From: Alphaproteobacteria bacterium
GTDB taxonomy: Bacteria > Pseudomonadota > Alphaproteobacteria > RF32 > CAG-239
Assembly (NCBI GenBank): GCA_017460085.1
Contig: JAFUBQ010000020.1
Span: 1 to 64,000, forward strand
Direction of reading: 5' to 3'
DNA length: 64,000 nt
The position numbers and the translations under genes are program-made. Positions 20,685 to 28,069 of this stretch are shown here, piece after piece. The notes beneath the pieces were generated by a model, which was not told the origin of the DNA, ran no database searches, and saw nothing but the letters and a program-made list of their open reading frames with translations. Position 1 is the first letter of the stretch. Each line of letters starts with the position of its first letter.

Positions 20685-21584
20685 ATGAAATTTTCTCATT
20701 ACAATGACTTATTTAACTATCTTAAAGATAAAAATAAAGATATAAATATAAGATTGGAAGAAATTTATGACGGAGGAAGTTCATATAATTTTCGTTTGCA
20801 CACCACAAAAAATGATTATTTTTTAAAGCTAATAGAAAAATCTTCGCAGGCTAGAATTGCTAAAACAATGGCAGTTTTGCCTCTTTTTTATTCCCCCAAG
20901 CAATTACAGCTTGATGAATTTACGGTGCGTAATATTACTTTTAATATTATTTTTATGCCATATATTGACGGACATAAATTAACGGCAAAGCAATTTACAC
21001 CGCAAAAAATTATCGATTTGCAAATTATGTATAAAAAATTAAATAACTTAAAAATCTTGGATAAATACATATATCCGCAATTTAATATAATACAAATGAA
21101 AAACGACATTGATGAATTGCTTAAAAATTCATCTGATATTACTTATAAAATGATAGATTATCTGTTTTGGCGGAAATTTAAGCGGCAAATTATAGCGCTT
21201 CCTCCGTCAACGCAAATTATTCATGGCGATTTGACAATGAAAAATATTTTGCTTGATAGCTCAAATTGCTTGCATTTGGTTGATTTTGAACTGTTACGGC
21301 GAGGATATATAACCGAAGATTGGGCAATGTTAATGTTGCAACTTTCAGGATTTAGTAAACTTTGGGGGAGTGTTAAACAGCTTAAAAATTTCTATAAACA
21401 AATGCAATGCGTGTGTTCCGATAGCCAACAGTGGCTTTACGGTATACAAATTTATTATATGGAACGCTTGCGGCGGCGCCTTACCGACAAACGCAAAAAG
21501 CATAATTTGCGCAAAAATTTATGCTTCTTGTGTAGTATGATGCGCTATTTTACTGTGTTGAACGTTTTTATAAGCGCTGAATAA
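20685..21584 (+). CDS. Phosphotransferase of the choline kinase/APH fold
   Basis: A small kinase of the aminoglycoside/choline kinase fold. The catalytic loop HGDLTMKN is at residues 180-187 (His-Gly-Asp with the distal Asn), and the metal-binding VDFE at 199-202. The 299 residues fit. The N-terminal nucleotide loop (IYDGGSSYNFRL) matches the choline/thiamine kinase subgroup more than drug-resistance kinases. It starts one base after the pheA stop, so the two are coupled. The natural substrate cannot be told. Confidence 0.75.
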   Translation: MKFSHYNDLFNYLKDKNKDINIRLEEIYDGGSSYNFRLHTTKNDYFLKLIEKSSQARIAKTMAVLPLFYSPKQLQLDEFTVRNITFNIIFMPYIDGHKLTAKQFTPQKIIDLQIMYKKLNNLKILDKYIYPQFNIIQMKNDIDELLKNSSDITYKMIDYLFWRKFKRQIIALPPSTQIIHGDLTMKNILLDSSNCLHLVDFELLRRGYITEDWAMLMLQLSGFSKLWGSVKQLKNFYKQMQCVCSDSQQWLYGIQIYYMERLRRRLTDKRKKHNLRKNLCFLCSMMRYFTVLNVFISAE

Positions 21585-21633
21585 TATTTTGCGAATATTT
21601 ATTTCTTAACACTAATTGAACATTATGACAGAT

Positions 21634-21668
21634 GAAACTCCACCGGCTTGCGCCGGTGAAGTTTTTTT
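21634..21668 (+). terminator. Solo IS200 end hairpin acting as a terminator
   Basis: The first 27 bases (ATGAAACTCCACCGGCTTGC and on) match the transposase-distal end of the IS200-like elements at 11602 and 23840. The copy here keeps only the end hairpin. It has gained an outer AACT/AGTT extension and is followed by seven T. It thus has a full terminator structure 50 bp after the kinase-like gene. Confidence 0.7.
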
Positions 21669-21773
21669 GAGCGCAGTTTTTATTTACCACTTCTATATAT
21701 TTTCGGTAAAATTACATTTTGTTTAGTTGTAACCTTTATAAAGAAACATCATTTCGATAATTTTTGCTCGGCA

Positions 21774-22313
21774 TCAAATATTTTTTCCCAATTCATATGC
21801 TTTTTGCCGCAAATCTTTTCTATTTGCCGCATCTTTAGGTTCATTAACACCGCCACCGACTAATACGCCGGCAAAGCGTGATTGCTCAAAACATTCAATC
21901 CAACCTTTTAATCCATTAACAGCCCTATCAGATGCCGTTGGCGCATCATCATAAGACGAGGTGATTAAATATACATCATTAAACTTATTTTGCTGCGGAA
22001 ACAACGGATTGCAACGGTCTAAAAATGTTTTAAGATGTCCGCTCAGCTCATAATAGTAAATCGGCATAGCAAATATTAAAGCGTCAGCATTTTGCACTTT
22101 GCCTATTATATTTGCCATATCATCATCTTGCACGCATTTATACGTTTTTTGGCAGACTAAACAGCCTATGCAAAATTTAATGTTTTTACCTTTCAAGCTA
22201 AGAAATTCCACTTCATGTCCTGCATCCATTGCTCCTTTTTCAGCTTCGTGAGCCAAAACCTCAGAATTGCTGCCGCCTCGTAAACTGCTCGATATAATTA
22301 AAACTTTTTTCAT
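21774..22313 (-). CDS. NADPH-dependent FMN reductase / iron-sulfur flavoprotein
   Basis: A flavodoxin-fold protein that binds FMN and probably a 4Fe-4S cluster. The phosphate loop SSSLRGGSNSE follows the first strand. A compact CX2CX2CX5C cluster (Cys48, 51, 54, 60) matches the iron-sulfur flavoprotein (Isf) motif. The AMPIYYYELSGHLKTFLDR segment is typical of the family. Isf proteins move electrons or reduce oxygen species in anaerobes. It is the last gene of a redox cluster with an aldo/keto reductase, a tautomerase and a broken ferredoxin gene. Confidence 0.82.
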   Translation of the reverse strand: MKKVLIISSSLRGGSNSEVLAHEAEKGAMDAGHEVEFLSLKGKNIKFCIGCLVCQKTYKCVQDDDMANIIGKVQNADALIFAMPIYYYELSGHLKTFLDRCNPLFPQQNKFNDVYLITSSYDDAPTASDRAVNGLKGWIECFEQSRFAGVLVGGGVNEPKDAANRKDLRQKAYELGKNI

Positions 22314-22332
22314 TTTTTTATTCCTCTTATTT

Positions 22333-23376
22333 TTATTTCAAAACTTTCTGACTTCCGATTGTCCAAACGTGTTTTTCACTAGCATTTTGCGGCTTGTTTT
22401 GTGCCATAACACCGGCCAACGGATGCGGTAAATAAAGCTCTTCCAAATAGTTTATTTCTTCAGCCGTCAGTTCCAAATCTACCGCTTTAGCCGCGTCCTC
22501 AATATGGTGCAATTTTGTTGCCCCGACAATAGGTGAAGTTACTTTGCTTAAAAGCCATGCCAACGACACCTCTGTCATGGTCACATTTCTTTTTTCGGCA
22601 ATTTCTATCACTCGTTCAATGATTTTTCCGTCTTGCTCGGCGGTTTTATCATATTTGAACTTCGCATACTTATCTTCTTTCAATCGTTGACTGGTTTCAT
22701 CAGGCCTTCTGGATAATCTGCCCGAAGCAAGTGCGCTATACGGGGTTAAGGCAATATTTTCTTCCTGACAATACGGCACCATTTCTCTTTCTTCTTCTCT
22801 GAAAATCAGATTATAGTGTCCTTGTACGGAAACAAACTTTGCCCACCCTTCACGCTCGGCAATCATATTGGCTTTAGCCAGCTGCCACGCATAGCAGTTA
22901 GAAATTCCGATATATCTGACCTTACCTTTCTGCACTTGCCGATTTAAGCCCTCTAAAATATCTTCAATAGGTGTCAACCAATCCCACATGTGGTAAATAT
23001 ACAAATCCACATAATCCGTTCCTAAATTTTTCAGACTGGTGTTGAGCATGGTTTCAATATGCGCTTGTCCGGAAATACCGTCTTTAATTTCATCAGGCGT
23101 GCGCGGTAAAAACTTTGTGGCAATAACTACATCTTGCCGTTTGGCAAAGTCTTTTAAGGCTCTGCCAACATATTGCTCACTGGTGCCGGATTGATAAGCA
23201 ATCGCCGTATCATAAAAATTAACCCCTAAATCCAAGCCTCTTTTAATGATTTCACGCGTATGAGCTTCATCAATTGCCCAACTGTGCTGACCTTTGGTTT
23301 TGTCACCAAAACCCATGCATCCCATGCAAATCCTTGATACATTTAAATCCGAATTTCCGAGTTTGGCATATTTCAT
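22333..23376 (-). CDS. Aldo/keto reductase
   Basis: An NADPH-dependent carbonyl reductase with a TIM-barrel fold. The family tetrad is visible: Asp and Tyr in NFYDTAIAY, Lys in IATKF and His in LYIYHMWD. The C-terminal cofactor segment LSKVTSPIVGATKLHHIEDA is intact. The 347 residues are usual. It lies 19 bp upstream of the flavoprotein gene and 16 bp after the tautomerase, so it is co-transcribed. The substrate is unknown. Confidence 0.9.
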   Translation of the reverse strand: MKYAKLGNSDLNVSRICMGCMGFGDKTKGQHSWAIDEAHTREIIKRGLDLGVNFYDTAIAYQSGTSEQYVGRALKDFAKRQDVVIATKFLPRTPDEIKDGISGQAHIETMLNTSLKNLGTDYVDLYIYHMWDWLTPIEDILEGLNRQVQKGKVRYIGISNCYAWQLAKANMIAEREGWAKFVSVQGHYNLIFREEEREMVPYCQEENIALTPYSALASGRLSRRPDETSQRLKEDKYAKFKYDKTAEQDGKIIERVIEIAEKRNVTMTEVSLAWLLSKVTSPIVGATKLHHIEDAAKAVDLELTAEEINYLEELYLPHPLAGVMAQNKPQNASEKHVWTIGSQKVLK

Positions 23377-23392
23377 CTTTTATCTCCTTTGT

Positions 23393-23587
23393 TTACTTGT
23401 CTTTATGCAAATCACACAGAAGTTTGCGCCCCACACCGACATTTTCGGTATCATATTCATTGATAAAAACATAAATTGTTTCTTCCGGCATTTTAATTAT
23501 TTTTGCAAACACCGGCACTAATTCTTTGACCAATTCATCTTTTTGCTCTTTGGTGGTGTGTGCAATATCAAGTCTCATTACTGGCAT
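23393..23587 (-). CDS. 4-oxalocrotonate tautomerase-like protein
   Basis: A 64-residue protein starting MPVMRLDIAHTTKEQ. The second residue is Pro, which becomes the N-terminal catalytic base of this superfamily after Met removal. Most members are 60-75 residues. I chose this start over a longer frame because of the M-P beginning and the AAGGGAAA upstream. It is in the same operon as the reductases. Physiological substrate unknown. Confidence 0.85.
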   Translation of the reverse strand: MPVMRLDIAHTTKEQKDELVKELVPVFAKIIKMPEETIYVFINEYDTENVGVGRKLLCDLHKDK

Positions 23588-23600
23588 TTTCTTTTCCCTT

Positions 23601-23837
23601 CTATTTTTGATTATTAGCCTTAATAATCTCGGCAATAGAATTTTTTTCGTGACGATAACGTGCCTCACGATTTATTTCACCTGCTTTGATAACAATTGCT
23701 TTTTGCGGGCAAGCATGCGCACAAGCCAAACAATATTCGCAATCTCCGGTGTTAATTGCTTTTCCGTGCTCAATTTTGAAGTTATCACGCGGGCATACTC
23801 TTGAACATAATCCGCAACCGACACAAGCTTCGGTTAC
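23601..23837 (-). pseudogene. EFR1-like flavodoxin/ferredoxin protein, C-terminal remnant
   Basis: 79 codons of open frame end at TAG (23601). They carry two 4Fe-4S motifs, CVGCGLCSRVCP and CEYCLACAHACP, then a basic tail (EINREARYRHEK) seen at the end of EFR1-type proteins. There is no start codon: the frame runs into the end of the IS200 derivative at 23840. On the far side of that element no flavodoxin-domain coding is seen, so the N-terminal half is gone. It belonged to the same redox operon. The EFR1 label is from pattern memory and could be another two-cluster ferredoxin. Confidence 0.75.
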
Positions 23838-23839
23838 AA

Positions 23840-24030
23840 ATGAAACTCCACCGGCTTACGCCGGTTGTATCATTTTAGGTCAAGCCAATCTTGTCCTAAA
23901 TCTTCGCATCCTTGATATTCTATATAGCTTTGTTTGCTATACTTTACTTCTTCCATAACCGCAGTATAGCGCGAAGATTTAGGATTGTCTACATCTACCT
24001 GCTTACGCAGGTAGTGTTACGTTCAAATCA
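23840..24030 (-). mobile_element. Internally deleted IS200 derivative (MITE/PATE-like), about 190 bp
   Basis: Both ends match the full element at 11602-12147: the CCACCGGC hairpin end, and the CTACCTGC/GCAGGTAG hairpin with GTAGTGTTACGTTC. The middle, including nearly all of tnpA, is missing: TATATAGC joins directly to TTTGTTTGCTATAC, a loss of about 355 bp. The tnpA start codon survives. The subterminal inverted repeat (CCTAAATCTTCGC and complement) is kept, so the single strand could fold on itself. It truncates a ferredoxin-type gene. Confidence 0.85.
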
Positions 24031-24031
24031 T

Positions 24032-24070
24032 AAAGAACCTTAAAAACTTGTTGTTTTTGAGGTTCTTTTT
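24032..24070 (+). terminator. Rho-independent terminator upstream of rsmB
   Basis: AAAGAACCT pairs with AGGTTCTTT and inner AAAAAC with GTTTTT, followed by T-rich sequence on the plus strand. No plus-strand gene precedes it, so it may be what remains of the locus before the IS derivative inserted. Confidence 0.65.
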
Positions 24071-24100
24071 GTTTATAGTTACTCCAAATAGGAGAAAAAA

Positions 24101-25318
24101 ATGCAGTTGAGCGCTAAATATCAAGCAATATTGGAGATAATGCAAAAAGTGTGGCAGGACCAATATCCTTCCGATAATATCATCAAAGAATATCTGCGTA
24201 ATCGCAAATATATCGGCTCTAAAGACCGTAAATTCATTACCAATACCATTTGGGATATTATACGCCATCGCAGCCGCTTGGAATTTGACTGTGAAAGTTG
24301 TGAGCCGCGAATGTTGCTTTTGGCTTATATGCAACAAAAAAGCGAAGACTTTGATATTGCCGCCGATGGTTCGTCATATGGTTTGGCGTGTGTAGATAAA
24401 ATTGAAAAACAAAAACTGCAACATCTTAAAACTGAGGCATATCCTCCGTATATTGAGTATGAATGCCCGAAATGGCTATATGAAAAAATTAATAATGATG
24501 CTTTGGTAGAAGCTTTGAATACAACAGCTCCTGCAGATATAAGAGCAAATTTTATCAGTAGGGAAGATGCAAAAAATAAGTTACAAAAAGAAGGATTGTT
24601 TTTTTCATATACCCCATATTCGCCTTATGGCCTGCGCTCAGCTGAACGTCTTAATTTACAAAATTGTATGGCGTATCAAAATGGTGAAATAGAAGTGCAA
24701 GACGAAGCATCGCAATTAGGAGCAATTTTGTGTGATGTACGAACAGAACACAAAATTATTGACTATTGCTGCGGTGCCGGTGGTAAAAGCTTATTGCTCG
24801 GTGCTATTCTTAATAATAAAGGAACCATATTTGCACACGATAAAAATCCGCAACGCATGGAAAATTTATCGCCACGAGCCACACGTTTAAATATTAAGAA
24901 CATACAAAAAATTACCGAACTGAAACCAAACGACAAATTTGACCGCTTTATTATAGACGCACCATGCTCTGGCAGCGGAACTTGGCGACGTTCTCCCGAT
25001 GCCAAATATCGCTTAACTCCGAAACAGCTTAAGGCTATTGAGCAGGCACAAACAGAAATTTTGCAAATTGCCGGCAAACACTTAACGCCAGATGGCCGTA
25101 TTGTATATATGACATGTTCGGTTCTACCGGAAGAAAATGAGCAAAGAATAGAAAATTTTTTAAAGGAAAATCCCCATTTCAGCACTGTTGATATGGAAAA
25201 ATTATGGGAACGCAAGTTAGAACTCCCCTACCCTTTAGTTGAAAAAAGATGGCTAAAATGTTCACCGTTAAGCACCGGAACTGACGGATTTTTTGTATGT
25301 GTATTGCAAAAAAAATAG
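24101..25318 (+). CDS. rsmB: 16S rRNA m5C methyltransferase, RsmB family
   Basis: An AdoMet-dependent RNA cytosine-5 methyltransferase. The SAM loop IDYCCGAGGKSLLL, motif IV DAPCSGSGTWRRSPD with its Cys, and motif VI YMTCSVLPEENE with the catalytic Cys are intact. The 405 residues are a little shorter than E. coli RsmB; the N-terminal part reads as a reduced NusB-like region. RsmB and other NOL1/NOP2/sun proteins (RsmF) share these motifs, so the exact target is inferred. The ribosome site AGGAG precedes the ATG. Confidence 0.8.
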   Translation: MQLSAKYQAILEIMQKVWQDQYPSDNIIKEYLRNRKYIGSKDRKFITNTIWDIIRHRSRLEFDCESCEPRMLLLAYMQQKSEDFDIAADGSSYGLACVDKIEKQKLQHLKTEAYPPYIEYECPKWLYEKINNDALVEALNTTAPADIRANFISREDAKNKLQKEGLFFSYTPYSPYGLRSAERLNLQNCMAYQNGEIEVQDEASQLGAILCDVRTEHKIIDYCCGAGGKSLLLGAILNNKGTIFAHDKNPQRMENLSPRATRLNIKNIQKITELKPNDKFDRFIIDAPCSGSGTWRRSPDAKYRLTPKQLKAIEQAQTEILQIAGKHLTPDGRIVYMTCSVLPEENEQRIENFLKENPHFSTVDMEKLWERKLELPYPLVEKRWLKCSPLSTGTDGFFVCVLQKK

Positions 25319-25409
25319 CAAAAATACTACTAGAAAATGAAGACGCTCATAAATTAAAGGTATTATAATACCATATGAATAAAATGTTGAAAAAATTGCA
25401 TTTTTTATG

Positions 25410-25437
25410 TTGACATGTATTTTTTTTTATGTATATT
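25410..25437 (+). promoter_or_regulatory. Promoter of rplM-rpsI
   Basis: TTGACA, 16 bp, then TATATT, about 45 bp before the rplM start. The T9 run inside the spacer is notable. The near-consensus hexamers suit a ribosomal-protein operon. Confidence 0.8.
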
Positions 25438-25480
25438 GACACCGAATGATAACATTTTATAAACAGGAAAGAGAAAGAAA

Positions 25481-25951
25481 ATGATTTCTACACATACAAC
25501 AAAGCCTGCTGATATCGAAAGAAAATGGTATGTTGTCGATGCCAGCGGCGTTATTTTGGGCCGTCTTTCCGCTGAAATTGCTAAAATTTTACGCGGTAAG
25601 AATAAGCCTTATTTTGCACCAAACTTAGATTGCGGCGACTATGTGGTTGTTATTAATGCTGAAAAGGTAAAATTAACCGGTAAAAAATTAGCTGATAAGC
25701 ACTATTACAAACACACCGGTTATGTTGGCAGCGTTAAAGATACTACAGCCGGTAAAATTTTGGCCGGTCGTTTTCCGGAACGCGTTATTCAAAAGGCAGT
25801 TGAACGTATGATTTCGCGTAATCCGCTCGGTCGTCAGATGATGACTAAATTAAAAGTTTATGCCGGTGAAAATCATCCGCATACAGCGCAAAATCCGATT
25901 GTTTTGGATATTGCTGCTCAAAACCCGAAAAATAAAAGGAGTGCATTATAA
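25481..25951 (+). CDS. rplM: 50S ribosomal protein L13
   Basis: An early-assembly 50S protein. The start [20 protein letters not shown], the [18 protein letters not shown] segment and [16 protein letters not shown] match L13; 156 residues is normal. GGAAAGAG lies upstream of the ATG. The stop codon overlaps the rpsI start by one base, the usual L13-S9 operon. Confidence 0.98.
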   Translation: MISTHTTKPADIERKWYVVDASGVILGRLSAEIAKILRGKNKPYFAPNLDCGDYVVVINAEKVKLTGKKLADKHYYKHTGYVGSVKDTTAGKILAGRFPERVIQKAVERMISRNPLGRQMMTKLKVYAGENHPHTAQNPIVLDIAAQNPKNKRSAL

Positions 25952-26439
25952 TGGCTAGAAAGAAAATTGAATCTTTAGAAGATATTAAAGAAGCTGTTGC
26001 TACAGTTAGCGAAACAGAAGTTAAAGCTACACGCAAAGCTGTTAAAGATAAGCAAGGCCGTTCTTATGCTACCGGTAAACGTAAAGATGCCGTTGCCCGC
26101 GTTTGGATTATGCCTGGACATGGCAATATTACCATTAATGACCGCTCAATTGACCAATATTTTGCGCGTCCGGTTTTGAAAATGGTTATTAATCAACCGT
26201 TTGTTATTACTAACCGTGAAAATGAATTTGATGTGGTTTGCACTGTTAAAGGTGGCGGTTTATCCGGTCAGGCAGGTGCTATTCGCCACGGCATTTCTAA
26301 AGCATTAAATGATTATGAGCCGGAATTGCGCCCTACATTAAAGAGTGCAGGTTTGCTCGTGCGTGATGACCGTGTTGTTGAACGTAAAAAATATGGTAAA
26401 GCAAAAGCTCGTCGCTCTTACCAATTCAGCAAACGTTAA
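25951..26439 (+). CDS. rpsI: 30S ribosomal protein S9
   Basis: S9 reaches its C-terminal tail into the P-site of the 30S head. The core [17 protein letters not shown] and the tail [11 protein letters not shown] are canonical. It has an N-terminal extension of about 40 residues rich in Glu/Lys/Ala before the conserved core; extended S9 is common in alphaproteobacteria. It is co-transcribed with rplM and followed by a terminator. Confidence 0.98.
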   Translation: MARKKIESLEDIKEAVATVSETEVKATRKAVKDKQGRSYATGKRKDAVARVWIMPGHGNITINDRSIDQYFARPVLKMVINQPFVITNRENEFDVVCTVKGGGLSGQAGAIRHGISKALNDYEPELRPTLKSAGLLVRDDRVVERKKYGKAKARRSYQFSKR

Positions 26440-26464
26440 TCTTTGCAACAAATTACAAAACAAA

Positions 26465-26495
26465 AAGAGGCTGCAATTTGCAACCTCTTTTTTTT
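26465..26495 (+). terminator. Terminator after rpsI
   Basis: AAGAGG-TGCAA pairs with TTGCA-CCTCTT with one bulge, followed by eight T. It is 26 bp after the rpsI stop. Confidence 0.85.
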
Positions 26496-26505
26496 AATAA
26501 TAAAC

Positions 26506-26549
26506 TTAAAAAAAATAATGACCGTTGCTAATGCTAACGGACATTATTT
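26506..26549 (-). terminator. Terminator after the 26.6-kb membrane protein gene
   Basis: AAATAATG-CCGTT pairs with AACGG-CATTATTT. On the minus strand it is followed by T8. It faces the rpsI terminator in a converging pair. Confidence 0.8.
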
Positions 26550-26573
26550 CACAACAAAAATTTTAATTATATT

Positions 26574-27278
26574 TTATGCTGATTTTAAGGCCGCATTAAC
26601 GCCTATATTTAAAAACAGCATTATACCAAACACCGCCAACAAGCCGACATAAAATCCGCTCAACACAGCAACAGTATAAATAACAGCATACGTCAAAGTA
26701 TTAATCCGCAATGTGCGACCAAATGTCACATTAAACATAATTGCCATCAGCCAATGCATCAAAACCGTAAACAGCAATATAACAATCATCGCCACAATCA
26801 ATGTAGCCACAGCATATAGCGGAAACATATATTTATGTGTATTTTTAACAAATAATTCGGTTGCGGCATTTAAGGTTTCTTTATTAAACGTTCCGTTTGG
26901 TATATCGCTTAAGTCTTGAATTTGCGTATTTTTTCCGCTAACGATATACATAAACTTGCGGCTGACATATATACCGTCTTCCGCCAAAGCTGTTGCCTCA
27001 ATTTCATTACTGGTCGTATCTAAAACAACATTAAACGGTATTTTGTTTTCTTCGCTGCCTAAATTGAAACTTTGGCGAACAACCGCATTTTGCGGCGTCA
27101 CAATTTCGCCGTTTTCCACCGTAATCGGCAAAAATTGTTCCATTTCTTGAGCAACCACCGGAGTATACTGCTCAACAGCTGCAATACCTATTTTGCTAAC
27201 AACTGCCGAATCGATTAAAGCATAAATAAGCAAAGCAACAAAGCCCAGCCATTTGTTTTGTAATAAAAAGTTTTTCAT
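26574..27278 (-). CDS. Integral membrane protein, DUF1189-like
   Basis: A 234-residue membrane protein. One TM lies at residues 10-30, a 110-residue extracytoplasmic region follows, and then three closely spaced hydrophobic segments fill the C-terminal third. The arrangement and the ending VAVLSGFYVGLLAVFGIMLFLNIGV resemble DUF1189 proteins, but this is a weak match from memory. A ribosome site AAGGAG precedes the ATG. It is monocistronic behind hdaA, on the same strand. Function unknown. Confidence 0.55.
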   Translation of the reverse strand: MKNFLLQNKWLGFVALLIYALIDSAVVSKIGIAAVEQYTPVVAQEMEQFLPITVENGEIVTPQNAVVRQSFNLGSEENKIPFNVVLDTTSNEIEATALAEDGIYVSRKFMYIVSGKNTQIQDLSDIPNGTFNKETLNAATELFVKNTHKYMFPLYAVATLIVAMIVILLFTVLMHWLMAIMFNVTFGRTLRINTLTYAVIYTVAVLSGFYVGLLAVFGIMLFLNIGVNAALKSA

Positions 27279-27321
27279 ATTTTTTTCTCCTTCATTAGTT
27301 TATATAAACATAATATCAAAT

Positions 27322-28068
27322 TTACCATTCGTCAAATAAATCTAATTGTTTATCATCTTGTTCTCGTAATATATCAATTGCTTTATTCACCACAAAATAA
27401 TTAACTGCCGATTGATACGCCAACGATATATCATCAATTTCTGCCACCAAACGACTAACATAAGAAAACGAACGACGTGCTTTAACCACAATATAATCCA
27501 AAATTTCCGGAGAAATAAGCAACTGTCTGTCATTAAACAACTTAACAATAAGCATTTGCATCATTTTGTCGTCAGGCTCTTTAATAGCAATGCATGGCAG
27601 CATATTCAATCTGGATTGCAAATCCTTCAAAGAAAAATGCATATAGTTTGGCGCTGTCGGCGCTGTCCATAAAATGTAGCGTCCTTGCTCATTATTATAT
27701 ATATTAAACAGATGAAACAAAGCTTCATTATCAGCCTTTACCGACAGATTTTCAACCGCTAAACATATATTTTCATCGGCAATACGCTGTACATTGCGCA
27801 TTTTTATTTGTTCGGCATTCAATATTGATATTTGCTTTGTCTGAATTTCTGCACTGCATCTGACTTTATCTGCAAACATATGTGCTAAGTGTGATTTACC
27901 ACATCCTTCCGGTCCATATATCACCAATCCGCTCTCCGGCCAATATGGCCATTGTTCAACCATTTGAAAAGCTTCTCGGTTGCAATCTGTAACCATAAAA
28001 TCAGTTTCACTCATTAAATTTTTTGTTTTAAAAGGAAAAGGCAGTTGTTTTAATTCTTCATCTTCCAT
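27322..28068 (-). CDS. hdaA: DnaA-related regulatory inactivator HdaA
   Basis: HdaA-type proteins stimulate ATP hydrolysis by DnaA on the sliding clamp after initiation. The 248-residue protein has an early LPFPF segment like the clamp-binding motif, Walker A YGPEGCGKSHLAH near residue 51, and a Walker B-like strand in which ICLAVENL stands where DnaA has an acidic DD pair. Box VII-like LQSRLNMLP follows. There is no C-terminal DNA-binding domain IV of DnaA. It is adjacent to cckA with a 1-bp gap, so initiation control and CtrA control may be co-transcribed. Confidence 0.82.
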   Translation of the reverse strand: MEDEELKQLPFPFKTKNLMSETDFMVTDCNREAFQMVEQWPYWPESGLVIYGPEGCGKSHLAHMFADKVRCSAEIQTKQISILNAEQIKMRNVQRIADENICLAVENLSVKADNEALFHLFNIYNNEQGRYILWTAPTAPNYMHFSLKDLQSRLNMLPCIAIKEPDDKMMQMLIVKLFNDRQLLISPEILDYIVVKARRSFSYVSRLVAEIDDISLAYQSAVNYFVVNKAIDILREQDDKQLDLFDEW

Positions 28069-28069
28069 T

